Of a stretch of DNA of 64,000 nt, positions 31,762 through 40,458 are shown piece by piece. The number at the start of each line of letters is the position of its first letter. Position 1 is the first letter of the stretch. This DNA is from an uncultured Paracoccaceae bacterium (GTDB lineage: Bacteria; Pseudomonadota; Alphaproteobacteria; Rhodobacterales; Rhodobacteraceae). The notes under the pieces are model-generated. The model searched no databases, was not told the origin of the DNA, and worked only from the letters and a program-made list of their open reading frames with translations. The stretch is from positions 25,416 to 89,415 of the forward strand of contig CALBSG010000161.1 of assembly GCA_937927675.1 (NCBI GenBank). The letters are read 5' to 3'. The position numbers and the translations under genes are program-made.

Positions 31762-32784
31762 CTAGATCGACAGGCGCCCGGCAATGGCTGCGGCTGGCAT
31801 GCCTTGGGTGCCGCGCTCGCGGTAGGGGGTGGTGTTGTAATGGCTGCGATAGCATTTGGAAAAATGCGACGGGCTGGCAAAGCCGCAAGCCAGCGCCACG
31901 TTGATGACGCTCATATCGGTTTGCATCAGCAGGTTGCGGGCCTTTTGCAGCCGCAACTCCATATAATAGCGCTTGGGGCTGCGGTTCAGATAGCGGCGGA
32001 ACAGCCGTTCAAGCTGGCGGGTCGACATGCCGACCTCTTCGGCCAGATCGGCGGGCGACATCGGGTCTTCGATGTTGCCTTCCATCATCTGGATCACCTG
32101 ACTCAACTTGGGGTGGCGCACGCCGATCCGGGTCGGGATCGACAGGCGCTGGGTGTCCTGATCGGTGCGGATGGACGAATAGATCAACTGGTCGGCCACG
32201 GTATTTGCCAGATCTTCGCCCTGATCGGCGGCAATCACCTTGAGCATGAGGTCAATCGACGAGGTGCCTCCGGCGGTGGACCACCGGTTGCCATCCATCA
32301 CAAAGACCGACTTCGTCAGTTTGACCTGCTCGAATTCCTCCAGAAATCCGTCCTGATTCTCCCAGTGGATCGTGGCCTTCTTGCCTTCCAGCAATCCGGC
32401 CTTGGCAACAGCATAGGCCCCGGTGCAAAGCCCGCCGATGGTGACCCCGCGCCGCGCCTCGCGCCGCAGCCAGTTCAGCACGCCCTTGGTCGCGGCCTTT
32501 TGCACGTCAAGCCCACCGCACACCAGCACGACGTCATCGCGCTCAATATCTTCCAGTCCGATGTCCAACTTAAACGCGGCCCCGTTGGAGCAAGTGACAA
32601 ACTCACCTTCGCCGGCCAGAACCCAGCGGTAAATCTCTTCTCCTGCGACGCGATTTGCGATGCGCAACGGCTCGATGGCCCCGGCAAAGGACAGCATCGT
32701 AAAGCGCTCAAGCAGCAGAAAAACGAACCGCTTGGGGCTGGCAGTCTTGGCGACCGAGGTGGCCTTACGCTGGGGGTTTGGCAT
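31762..32784 (-). CDS. GlxA family AraC-type transcriptional regulator
   Basis: Cytoplasmic regulator of 340 residues. The N-terminal DJ-1/PfpI-like domain (about 15-195) contains VLVCGGLDVQKA and the nucleophile-elbow-like GGLCTGAYAVAKAGLL. The C-terminal AraC domain has two helix-turn-helix motifs (about 235-325): SPADLAEEVGMSTRQLERLFRRYLN and VINVALACGFASPSHFSKCYR. GbdR, CdhR and ArgR regulators of glycine betaine, carnitine and arginine catabolism share this architecture. It sits upstream of livK and the demethylating flavoenzyme, so control of that locus is likely but inferred. Divergent from the DAHP synthase gene (154-base gap). Confidence 0.9.
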   Translation of the reverse strand: MPNPQRKATSVAKTASPKRFVFLLLERFTMLSFAGAIEPLRIANRVAGEEIYRWVLAGEGEFVTCSNGAAFKLDIGLEDIERDDVVLVCGGLDVQKAATKGVLNWLRREARRGVTIGGLCTGAYAVAKAGLLEGKKATIHWENQDGFLEEFEQVKLTKSVFVMDGNRWSTAGGTSSIDLMLKVIAADQGEDLANTVADQLIYSSIRTDQDTQRLSIPTRIGVRHPKLSQVIQMMEGNIEDPMSPADLAEEVGMSTRQLERLFRRYLNRSPKRYYMELRLQKARNLLMQTDMSVINVALACGFASPSHFSKCYRSHYNTTPYRERGTQGMPAAAIAGRLSI

Positions 32785-32938
32785 CTTGCGACCTGTTCAT
32801 GTCGGTTTCGGAAGATGGAAGCAGGAATTCCCCCCCTCTGCAAGGCGATTCCGCCGGAATTGGTCGCCTTTCCGCCTTTGCATCTGCCGCAATTTTCCTT
32901 ATACCGCGCAGCGATACCGCTAACGAAAGGCCAATGTC

Positions 32939-34309
32939 ATGACCAAAGGCTGGAAAAAGTCAGACTGGCGCGCCAAACCGCGCGTTCAGATGCCGGATTA
33001 TCCCGATGCCGCGAGCTTGAATACTGTCGAGGCACAGCTGGGCAAATATCCGCCCTTGGTCTTTGCAGGCGAGGCGCGGCGGCTGAAAAAGCAATTGGCG
33101 CAAGCAGCCGAAGGTAAGGCGTTTTTGCTGCAAGGCGGCGACTGTGCCGAAAGCTTTGCCGAATTCAGCGCCGACAACATCCGCGACACCTTCCGTGTCA
33201 TGCTGCAAATGGCCGTGGTCCTGACCTATGGCGCCAAGGTGCCGGTCATCAAGGTCGGTCGCATGGCGGGCCAGTTTGCCAAACCGCGCTCGGCCAATAC
33301 CGAAGTGATCGGTGGCGTCGAATACCCGTCTTACCGCGGCGACATCATCAATGGCTTTGAAGCCACGCAAGAGGCCCGCATCCCCGATCCGTCGCGGATG
33401 TTGCAGGCCTATACCCAAGCGGCGGCCAGCCTGAACCTGCTGCGTGCCTTCTCGACCGGCGGTTTTGCCGACATTCACCGCGTCCACTCGTGGACCCTTG
33501 GCTTTGCCGAGCATGACAAGGCCGAACAATACCGCGCCCTGTCGAACCGCATCTCGGACGCCTTGGACTTCATGAACGCCGCGGGTGTCACCTCGGACAA
33601 TGCCGAAGTGTTGAGCCGCGTCGATTTCTACACCAGCCACGAAGCGCTGCTGTTGGAATATGAAGAGGCGCTGTGCCGGGTGGATAGCCTGACGGGTCAG
33701 AATGTGGCCGGTTCCGGCCATATGATCTGGATCGGCGACCGCACCCGTCAGCCTGACGGCGCGCATGTTGAATTCTGCCGGGGGGTGCTGAACCCGATCG
33801 GTCTGAAATGCGGCCCGACGACCACGGCAGAAGACCTCAAGGTTTTGATGGCCAAGCTGAATCCGGAAAATGAGGCGGGCCGCCTGACCCTGATCGCGCG
33901 CTTTGGGGCGGGCAAGGTGGGCGACCACCTGCCGCGCCTTATCAAAGCTGTTCAGGAAGAGGGCGCCAATGTGCTGTGGTCTTGTGACCCGATGCACGGC
34001 AACACGATCAAGGCGGCGTCGGGTTATAAGACCCGTCCGTTTGAAAGCGTGCTGCGCGAAGTGCGCGAGTTCTTCTCGATCCACAAGGCCGAGGGCACGA
34101 TCCCCGGCGGCGTGCATTTCGAGATGACCGGCAAGGATGTAACCGAATGTACGGGTGGTTTGCGCGCCGTATCGGACGAAAACCTCGCCGACCGCTACCA
34201 CACCGCCTGCGACCCGCGTCTCAACGCGTCGCAATCGTTGGAACTGGCCTTCCTCGTGTCGGAAGAACTGTCAGCCCAACGCGCTGACGCCCGCCGCGCC
34301 GCTCTGTAA
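32939..34309 (+). CDS. aroF: class II 3-deoxy-7-phosphoheptulonate (DAHP) synthase
   Basis: First enzyme of the shikimate pathway, condensing phosphoenolpyruvate and erythrose-4-phosphate. At 456 residues it is a plant-type (class II) enzyme: LQGGDCAESFAEF with the metal-ligand Cys, VGRMAGQFAKPRS, WSCDPMHGNTIKA, GVHFEMTGKDVTECTGG and the C-terminal YHTACDPRLNASQSLELAF are all diagnostic. The ATG at 32939 has AAAGG upstream. It stands alone and ends at a strong terminator (34326-34358). Class is certain; the gene symbol follows common usage. Confidence 0.96.
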   Translation: MTKGWKKSDWRAKPRVQMPDYPDAASLNTVEAQLGKYPPLVFAGEARRLKKQLAQAAEGKAFLLQGGDCAESFAEFSADNIRDTFRVMLQMAVVLTYGAKVPVIKVGRMAGQFAKPRSANTEVIGGVEYPSYRGDIINGFEATQEARIPDPSRMLQAYTQAAASLNLLRAFSTGGFADIHRVHSWTLGFAEHDKAEQYRALSNRISDALDFMNAAGVTSDNAEVLSRVDFYTSHEALLLEYEEALCRVDSLTGQNVAGSGHMIWIGDRTRQPDGAHVEFCRGVLNPIGLKCGPTTTAEDLKVLMAKLNPENEAGRLTLIARFGAGKVGDHLPRLIKAVQEEGANVLWSCDPMHGNTIKAASGYKTRPFESVLREVREFFSIHKAEGTIPGGVHFEMTGKDVTECTGGLRAVSDENLADRYHTACDPRLNASQSLELAFLVSEELSAQRADARRAAL

Positions 34310-34325
34310 GTGATTGGCAGAAAAC

Positions 34326-34358
34326 GCAAAGGGCGGCCCCATCCGGGCCGCCCTTTTG
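34326..34358. terminator. bidirectional terminator between DAHP synthase and the PAS gene
   Basis: AAAGGGCGGCCC - CATCC - GGGCCGCCCTTTT with T-runs in both directions; convergent genes end on each side (34309 and 34359). Confidence 0.85.
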
Positions 34359-35066
34359 TTATTTTGACACCACCAACCGCAGGTTCGGTCGGCCATGTGG
34401 CGGCGAAAACGGGCGGGGTGGTTCGGCAAAGGCAGAGGCAAAGTCTTCTGTGGCCGACACCGGCAGCGGCTCGCGCAGCATTCGGGAAATGGTAAAGCGG
34501 CGCGGCGCGCGGCCAACATCGCCCTTGGTGCAGAAACACCCCAGCGCCAGATCGGGCTCGCCATGGCTGCCGATCATCGGCAACAGCAGCATCCGCGCCA
34601 GCAGGGGCGGGCGGCCAATGCCGCGTTCGGCCTCTAGCCAAAGATCCAGAATCTGCTCGCCGCGAAACAGGCCGCCCAAGGCTTCGGACAGGCGCGCCCG
34701 CGCGACGGGTTCCAACAGGGCGGTAATGGGCATGCCGCGCACATCCATGCCCAAAAGGTCGGAAATCGCCATCCCGGCCAGTCGCAAGCGGCCATGATTG
34801 GGCGCGACCTGCTCGACCAGAAACACCTGCTCCAGCGCCGAGGCCATGCCGCGCGGGTTGATGTCATCGCGCTTGGGCAGGCGGCCATTCTTGCGCATGG
34901 CTTCCCAATAGGCGCGCACCTCTTGCAGTTGACGGAAATCGCCGCGGGCTACGGTTTCGGTCGTCCCGTCGATGAGCCACACCATCTGACCTTGCGTCCT
35001 TTGCGCCCTTTGATGCCACGGCCAGTCAAAAGACGACACGCCCGGCGGCACCAACTTCGTTACCAT
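34359..35066 (-). CDS. PAS domain protein (Rhodobacterales PAS_5 type)
   Basis: A 235-residue cytoplasmic protein. The middle part (about 50-190) fits the PAS_5 type: LQEVRAYWEAMRKNGRLPKRDDINP followed by RLRLAGMAISDLLGMDVRGMPITAL and RMLLLPMIGSHGEPDLALG. No kinase, GGDEF or DNA-binding domain is fused, so it may be a stand-alone sensor or a partner of another regulator. The C-terminal 45 residues are low-complexity and proline-rich. Divergent from yicC. Ligand unknown. Confidence 0.72.
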   Translation of the reverse strand: MVTKLVPPGVSSFDWPWHQRAQRTQGQMVWLIDGTTETVARGDFRQLQEVRAYWEAMRKNGRLPKRDDINPRGMASALEQVFLVEQVAPNHGRLRLAGMAISDLLGMDVRGMPITALLEPVARARLSEALGGLFRGEQILDLWLEAERGIGRPPLLARMLLLPMIGSHGEPDLALGCFCTKGDVGRAPRRFTISRMLREPLPVSATEDFASAFAEPPRPFSPPHGRPNLRLVVSK

Positions 35067-35153
35067 CCCCTTAATATATGCGATCTGAAACGCCTTTTGC
35101 GGATATTCTCAACAAATGGTAAATGTCGGCGGATTGTGCTGAGAGGGGCCAAA

Positions 35154-36053
35154 ATGACCGTTTCAATGACCGGATTTGCCGCGCGGCGCGGGCAGGGGGC
35201 GGGGCATAGCTGGGGCTGGGATATCCGGTCGGTGAACGGCAAGGGCTTTGATCTGCGGTTGCGCGTGCCGGATTGGGTTGATGGGCTTGAACTTGCCTTG
35301 CGGGGCGAACTGGCCAAGGGGATCAGCCGCGGCAATGTCAGCCTGTCGCTGCGGGTGGCGCGAGATGGTATGGCCGACGGGGCAGAGGGGCTTCGGGTCA
35401 ATGCCCCGGCGTTGGCGGCTGTGCTGGCCGCGATGACGGCGGTGGAACAGGCGGCGATGGCGGCGGGCGTCACCTTGGCGCAGGGCACTGCGGCGGATGT
35501 TTTGGCGGTGCGGGGCGTGCTGGATACTTCGGCCGTCGAGATCGACACGGCTCCCTTGCGTGCGGCCATTCTGGCCGATCTGCCACCACTTTTGGCTGAT
35601 TTTGCCGCCATGCGGGCGGCGGAAGGGGCAGCCTTGCAGGCGGTGATCGCCGGACAGCTGGACGAAGTGGCGCGCCTGACTGCCGCCGCCGCGATCGAGG
35701 CCGCCGCGCGCCGCGAAGCCTCCTCGATGGCCTTGCGCGAGGCGATGGCGCGGGTCTTGGCCAATGCCGATGGGGTCGATGAGGCGCGTCTGGCGCAGGA
35801 ATTGGCGCTGATCGCGGTGAAAAACGATGTCACCGAGGAGTTGGACCGCCTGACCGCCCATATCGCCGCCGCCCGCGCGCTGTTGACCGATGCAGGCCCC
35901 GTTGGGCGCAAGTTCGATTTCCTGATGCAGGAATTCATGCGCGAGGCCAACACCTTGTGTTCCAAGGCGCAGGCGCTTGCGCTGACGCGGATCGGGCTTG
36001 ACCTGAAAACCGTGATCGATCAGATGCGCGAACAGGTTCAAAACGTGGAATAA
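35154..36053 (+). CDS. yicC: YicC family endoribonuclease
   Basis: A 299-residue cytoplasmic protein. MTVSMTGFAARRG at the N-terminus and the C-terminal domain with GRKFDFLMQEFMREANTLCSKAQ and KTVIDQMREQVQNVE are hallmarks of YicC, an RNA-degradation protein. The frame is open upstream, but the ATG at 35154 with GAGAGGGG before it gives the family N-terminus. Two bases separate it from gmk, the common yicC-gmk order. Confidence 0.94.
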   Translation: MTVSMTGFAARRGQGAGHSWGWDIRSVNGKGFDLRLRVPDWVDGLELALRGELAKGISRGNVSLSLRVARDGMADGAEGLRVNAPALAAVLAAMTAVEQAAMAAGVTLAQGTAADVLAVRGVLDTSAVEIDTAPLRAAILADLPPLLADFAAMRAAEGAALQAVIAGQLDEVARLTAAAAIEAAARREASSMALREAMARVLANADGVDEARLAQELALIAVKNDVTEELDRLTAHIAAARALLTDAGPVGRKFDFLMQEFMREANTLCSKAQALALTRIGLDLKTVIDQMREQVQNVE

Positions 36054-36055
36054 TC

Positions 36056-36718
36056 ATGTCTCGCCCGTCCTCCCGTCGTGGGCTGCTTCTCATCCTCTCG
36101 TCGCCCTCGGGCGCGGGCAAATCCACTTTGGCCCGCCGGCTGATGGAATGGGACCCGAGCTTGCGCTTTTCGGTCTCGGCCACCACCCGCAGCCCCCGTC
36201 CGGGCGAGGAGGAGGGCCGCGAATATTACTTCAAGGCCAAGCCCGAGTTTGAAGCGATGATCGCCGCGGGCGAAATGCTGGAACATGCCGAGGTGTTCGG
36301 CAATTTCTACGGCAGCCCCAAAGGCCCGGTGGAAGCTGCGATGCAAGACGGCCGCGATACGCTGTTTGACATTGATTGGCAGGGGGGCCAGCAGATCCGC
36401 AATTCGGCTCTTGGCCGCGATGTGGTGTCGGTTTTCGTGCTGCCACCGTCGATTGCCGAGCTGGACCGCCGCCTGCGGTCGCGTGGGCAGGACAGCGACG
36501 AAGTGATCGCAGGCCGGATGGCAAAATCTCAAGCCGAGATCAGCCACTGGGCCGAATATGACTATGTGATCGTGAACACCGATATCGACAAGGCTTTCAA
36601 CGAGTTGCTGACCATTCTTCAAGCGGAACGCATGCGCCGCGATCGCCAGCCGGGGCTGGCCGAGTTTGTGCGGGGCCTGAACCGGGAATTTCAGAATCGG
36701 GAGTTTGACGCGCGATGA
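36056..36718 (+). CDS. gmk: guanylate kinase
   Basis: Phosphorylates GMP to GDP. 220 residues with the P-loop SSPSGAGKSTLARRL, the GMP-binding SVSATTRSPRPGEEEGREYYF, and DIDWQGGQQI. Length and motifs are standard. It overlaps the carbonic-anhydrase-like gene by four bases (ATGA), so the two are translationally coupled. Confidence 0.97.
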   Translation: MSRPSSRRGLLLILSSPSGAGKSTLARRLMEWDPSLRFSVSATTRSPRPGEEEGREYYFKAKPEFEAMIAAGEMLEHAEVFGNFYGSPKGPVEAAMQDGRDTLFDIDWQGGQQIRNSALGRDVVSVFVLPPSIAELDRRLRSRGQDSDEVIAGRMAKSQAEISHWAEYDYVIVNTDIDKAFNELLTILQAERMRRDRQPGLAEFVRGLNREFQNREFDAR

Positions 36719-37236
36719 TCTATGAACTGGATGGCGTCCGCCCGAAGATCGACCCGACCGCTTGGGTGGCTCCGACGGCCGTGCTGATCGGCAATGTCAT
36801 CGTCGGCCCGCGCGCCAACATCTGGTTCGGCGCGGTCTTGCGCGGGGATAACGAGCCGATTGTGGTGGGCGAAGGATCGAACATTCAGGAAAATTCCGTC
36901 CTGCACACCGATATGGGGTCTCCGCTGACCATCGGGGCCAATTGCACGATCGGTCACAAGGCGATGCTGCACGGATGTACCATTGCTGACGGCAGCCTGA
37001 TCGGCATGGGCGCGACCCTGTTGAATGGCGCCAAGATCGGGGCAGGGTCGCTGGTCGGCGCATGCGCCTTGGTGACCGAAGGCAAGGAAATTCCGCCCGG
37101 TTCCTTGGTGATGGGCGCACCTGCCAAGGTGGTGCGAGAGCTGGACGCGGCGGCCCAAGCCCGGCTGCTGAAATCGGCCGAAGGATACCGCGCCAATGCT
37201 GCGCGCTTTGCCAATGGCATGGTGGCCATTGGCTGA
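36715..37236 (+). CDS. gamma carbonic anhydrase-like hexapeptide-repeat protein
   Basis: A 173-residue left-handed beta-helix protein with hexapeptide repeats such as IGNVIVGPRANIWFGAVLRGD and IGANCTIGHKAMLHGCTI. The three histidines that bind zinc in gamma carbonic anhydrases are present (VLHTD, IGHKAMLH), so metal binding is likely, though many family members (YrdA, PaaY) have weak or no hydratase activity. Its start overlaps gmk by four bases. In the Rhodobacterales such proteins are found free and are not complex I subunits as in plants; nothing links this one to the nuo operon beyond distance. Confidence 0.88.
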   Translation: MIYELDGVRPKIDPTAWVAPTAVLIGNVIVGPRANIWFGAVLRGDNEPIVVGEGSNIQENSVLHTDMGSPLTIGANCTIGHKAMLHGCTIADGSLIGMGATLLNGAKIGAGSLVGACALVTEGKEIPPGSLVMGAPAKVVRELDAAAQARLLKSAEGYRANAARFANGMVAIG

Positions 37237-37242
37237 CCGGGT

Positions 37243-37575
37243 TCAGCTGTTTACAAAATCGCGCAGGCAGGCATCGCCCGTCTTGTCCACTTCGGTTGCG
37301 ATTTCGGTATCCGAATGTTGTTTGCGATATTGCGCGGCATAGGCCCGCAGCGCATCGGCGCGCTGGTTCACCGGCAGTTTGACATGCACCAGCATGAGGT
37401 TCGAAATCTCGCGCAGGGTGGCCAGATCGTCCTCGCTCGCCTCACCCGCTTCGGCCAAAATCTGCCCCGATAGCACGGTCAACGCCGCGCAATGCAGGGC
37501 GGGGTCGCGGTCTTGGGCCAAAGCCGGGGTTGCAAGCAGCAAGGGCAGAGAAAAAACAAAAGAAATCAGACGCAT
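37243..37575 (-). CDS. secreted hypothetical protein
   Basis: A 110-residue protein with a clear Sec signal peptide (MRLISFVFSLPLLLATPALAQ) and a mature part that is mainly helical, with two cysteines (LHCAAL and DACLRDF) likely to form a periplasmic disulfide. No recognised family. It is convergent with the carbonic-anhydrase-like gene (six-base gap). Confidence 0.7.
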   Translation of the reverse strand: MRLISFVFSLPLLLATPALAQDRDPALHCAALTVLSGQILAEAGEASEDDLATLREISNLMLVHVKLPVNQRADALRAYAAQYRKQHSDTEIATEVDKTGDACLRDFVNS

Positions 37576-37705
37576 GGTTACTCCACCTTCAATACGCGCA
37601 GGCTAACAGAGCGCGGGGCGGCTGGCAAAGGGGTGTTTGACGCCGCAGATGTTTGACACGGCAGGGTGTTTGACACGGGCCGCCCACAAAACTAGGGTCC
37701 GGGCC

Positions 37706-38935
37706 ATGCAAGTCCCCCACCCAAAACCCGTTTTGAACCGTGCCGTGATCTTCATTCTGATCACCGTATTTCTGGATATGGTGGGCTTTGGCATCATCAT
37801 TCCGGTGCTGCCTACGCTGATCGGTCAGGTCGGGCATGTGTCCTTGGGCGAGGCGGCGGTGATCGGCGGCTGGATGGCAGCGGGCTATTCGCTGGCGCAG
37901 TTCCTGTCGGGGCCGTTTCTTGGCAACCTGTCTGATCGCTACGGCCGCCGGCCGCTTCTGTTGCTGGCAATTGCCGGTCTGGGCATCGACTTTCTTCTGC
38001 ATGCGCTGGCGCCAACGCTGGGCTGGCTGTTTGTGGGGCGCATTCTGGCGGGGTTTTGTGGTGCAAGCTGGGTGATCGCCAATGCTTTCATCGCCGACAT
38101 CACCGCCCCAGAAGACCGGGGCCGGGCCTTTGGCCTGATGGGGGCGGCCTTTGGCTTGGGCTTTGTGATCGGCCCGGCGGTGGGGGGGCTGCTGGGCACC
38201 TTCGGTCCGCGCGTTCCGTTCTATGTGGCGGCGGCCGTTTCGGGGCTGAACCTGATTTATGGCTGGTTCGTCTTGCCCGAAACCCTGTCGCCCGAAAATC
38301 GCCGCCGCTTTGACCCGGCGCGGGCCAATCCGTTTGGCGCCTTCAAGGTGTTCCGCAGCTATCCCGGCGTCTTGCCGCTATGCGCGGTCATGGCGATGTT
38401 TTTCTTCTTTTCCTCGGTCTATCCGGCGATTTGGCCGTTCTGGGGCAAGGCCAATTTCGGCTGGTCCGAGGCGATGGTGGGCCTGACCTTGGCGGTCTTT
38501 GGCGTGGTGATGGCGGTGTTTCAGGGCCTGCTCACCGGACCGGCGGTCAAACTTTGGGGCGAGTTTCGGGTGGCGGTGATCGGCCTGCTGTGCGCCGCCA
38601 TTGCGGCGACGGGCTATGGCTTTGTTGGCTCGCTTTCGGTGGTCGTGGTCTTGATGGTGGTGCATGGGCCAGAAGGGTTTGTGCATCCGATGCTGACCGC
38701 GATCTTGTCGCAGCGGGTGCCGGAAAATGCCCAAGGCGAATTGCAGGGCGGGATCAGTGCCATCACCAATCTGGCGATGCTGGCGGGGACGGTGTTTTTC
38801 GCACAGGTGTTTGGCTGGTTCATGCGGGAGGGGGCGGCGAACCCCTCGCCGGATATGGTGTTTTTCGTCGCGGGTGGGGGGCTGATTATGACGCTCTTTG
38901 CCATGATCTGGGCGACGCGGAGGGAAGAAAGATGA
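37706..38935 (+). CDS. MFS transporter, TetA/TCR-like
   Basis: A 409-residue inner-membrane transporter with 12 hydrophobic segments. FLDMVGFGIIIPVLP and the loop motif GNLSDRYGRRPLLL (MFS motif A) between helices 2 and 3, plus GPAVGGLLG (motif C), place it in the drug:H+ antiporter-1, tetracycline-resistance-like group. Actual substrate and any resistance are not predictable from these motifs. ATG at 37706 is chosen because the upstream extension is not hydrophobic. Its stop overlaps the aminotransferase ATG (ATGA), so the two are coupled. Confidence 0.88.
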   Translation: MQVPHPKPVLNRAVIFILITVFLDMVGFGIIIPVLPTLIGQVGHVSLGEAAVIGGWMAAGYSLAQFLSGPFLGNLSDRYGRRPLLLLAIAGLGIDFLLHALAPTLGWLFVGRILAGFCGASWVIANAFIADITAPEDRGRAFGLMGAAFGLGFVIGPAVGGLLGTFGPRVPFYVAAAVSGLNLIYGWFVLPETLSPENRRRFDPARANPFGAFKVFRSYPGVLPLCAVMAMFFFFSSVYPAIWPFWGKANFGWSEAMVGLTLAVFGVVMAVFQGLLTGPAVKLWGEFRVAVIGLLCAAIAATGYGFVGSLSVVVVLMVVHGPEGFVHPMLTAILSQRVPENAQGELQGGISAITNLAMLAGTVFFAQVFGWFMREGAANPSPDMVFFVAGGGLIMTLFAMIWATRREER

Positions 38936-40167
38936 ATGACGAACGTTTCACCGGGTCGTTCACCCAGCAAGAGCCGATCCCGGAGGCCGGGATAGAGGCT
39001 GCCATCGCCGTGATGCGCCATGGGCGGCTGCACCGCTATAATGAGGCACCGGGCGAGGTGTCAGAAACCGCCCGTCTGGAAGAGGAATTCGCGGCCCTGA
39101 CCGGGGCGAAATACTGCCTTGCCGTCGCTTCTGGTGGCTATGCGCTAGGGTGCGCCTTGCGCGCCGTCGGGCTGGCTCATGGAGAGCCGGTCTTGACCAA
39201 TGCCTTCACCCTTGCGCCTGTGCCGGGTGCGATTGCCGCGGCGGGCGGCAAGCCGGTCTTTGTCGAGGTGACCGAAGACCTGACGCTGGATTTTGCCGAT
39301 CTGGAGGCCAAGACCAAGGCCACCGGGGCGCGTCTCTTGATGCTGAGCCATATGCGCGGGCATCTGTGCGATATGGAGGCTTTGGTTGCGCTTTGTGACC
39401 GATTGGGCGTGACGATCATCGAAGATTGCGCCCATACCATGGGGGCCGCGTGGAAGGGTGTGCCGTCGGGGCGGCAGGGGCTGATCGGCTGCTATTCGAT
39501 GCAGACCTACAAGCATATGAATTCGGGCGAGGGCGGGTTTCTGATCTCGGATGACCCGCAGGTCATGGCCCGCGCCATTCTGCTGTCGGGCAGCTATATG
39601 CTGTACAACAAGCATCGCGCCGCACCGGGGCCGGACGTCTTTGACGCGGTGCGGATGGATACGCCCAATGTTTCGGGCCGGATGGACAACCTGCGCGCGG
39701 CAATTTTGCGGCCGCAATTGCCGACCTTGACCGATCGCGTCGCCCGTTGGGCCGCGCTTTATCAGACATTGGAGGCGGGCTTGCAGCACACCCCCGGTTT
39801 GCGGTTGGTGGCGCGTCCTGCCGAGGAAACCTATGTCGGGTCCTCGTTCCAATTTCTGTTGCCGGGCTGGTCCGATGCCCGCATGGCCCTGTTCCTGACC
39901 CGTTGCATCGCCCGCGGGGTGGAATTGAAATGGTTCGGGGCGGATGAGCCGGTTGCCTTTACCTCGCGCTATGACCATTGGCGCTATGCCGAGGCGCAAA
40001 GCTGCCCAAACACCGACCGTATCCTGAAAGGGCTGGTTGATATGCGGCTGCCCCTAACGTTCTCGCCAGACGACGTGGCCTTGATCGCCCGCATCATCCG
40101 GGCCGAGGCCTTGGCCGTGGGGCAGGGGCCAGAGCCGGAGGCCGTGGCACCGCCGCGCGTCCAGTAG
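38932..40167 (+). CDS. DegT/DnrJ/EryC1/StrS-type PLP-dependent aminotransferase
   Basis: A 411-residue fold-type I PLP enzyme. The cofactor-binding segments EDCAHTMGAAWKG (conserved Asp) and SMQTYKHMNSGEGGF (the Lys that forms the Schiff base) are intact; NEAPGEVSETARLEEEFAALTGAKYCLAVASGGYAL is the typical N-terminus. Most relatives aminate nucleotide-linked keto sugars, but no other sugar or surface-polysaccharide gene is nearby. It overlaps the MFS gene by four bases, and a shared role with that transporter is possible. A hairpin element follows at 40191. Confidence 0.88.
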   Translation: MNDERFTGSFTQQEPIPEAGIEAAIAVMRHGRLHRYNEAPGEVSETARLEEEFAALTGAKYCLAVASGGYALGCALRAVGLAHGEPVLTNAFTLAPVPGAIAAAGGKPVFVEVTEDLTLDFADLEAKTKATGARLLMLSHMRGHLCDMEALVALCDRLGVTIIEDCAHTMGAAWKGVPSGRQGLIGCYSMQTYKHMNSGEGGFLISDDPQVMARAILLSGSYMLYNKHRAAPGPDVFDAVRMDTPNVSGRMDNLRAAILRPQLPTLTDRVARWAALYQTLEAGLQHTPGLRLVARPAEETYVGSSFQFLLPGWSDARMALFLTRCIARGVELKWFGADEPVAFTSRYDHWRYAEAQSCPNTDRILKGLVDMRLPLTFSPDDVALIARIIRAEALAVGQGPEPEAVAPPRVQ

Positions 40168-40190
40168 GGCTGCCCTTGCCGAACGAAGAC

Positions 40191-40239
40191 GGGGGCGCTG
40201 CGCCCCCTCGCGCGGATATTTGCACCATATTGCAGGGCG
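40191..40239 (+). repeat. hairpin + GGATATTTGCACCATATTGC element (copy D)
   Basis: GGGGGCG - CTG - CGCCCCC stem (40191-40207) then GGATATTTGCACCATATTGC (40214-40233) followed by AGGGCG. Closest to copies at 351 and 23722. It lies in the 291-base gap between the aminotransferase and nuoA and may act as terminator or mRNA 3' stabiliser. Confidence 0.5.
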
Positions 40240-40362
40240 TCCGAGTCGGGCTGTCTTGGCTGTCGGTCGCTTTGGGCCGGATTCGCCACAAAATTTAGCA
40301 TGCTACGGCATACAACGACGAAAATCTTGCGCCACAAGGATGGGAAAACCGCGCCCCATGCG

Positions 40363-40390
40363 TTGACCCCGCCAAGGGGGCAGGATAAAC
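40363..40390 (+). promoter_or_regulatory. possible nuo operon promoter
   Basis: TTGACC (40363-40368) and ATAAAC (40385-40390) with a 16-base spacer lie about 70 bases before the nuoA start, a plausible vegetative promoter for the nuo operon. Only sequence similarity supports it. Confidence 0.35.
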
Positions 40391-40458
40391 GGGGGCCAAG
40401 AGATCAAGCGGCCCATGGGGGCCGTGGCTCGCCCGTTGCCAGCCAAAGGAGACCGCTC

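Noticed and set aside
38380..38931. Upstream extension of the aminotransferase frame into the MFS gene
   Set aside because: The MFS gene is coding in another frame there, and the extension has no aminotransferase features; ATG 38932 begins the family N-terminus.
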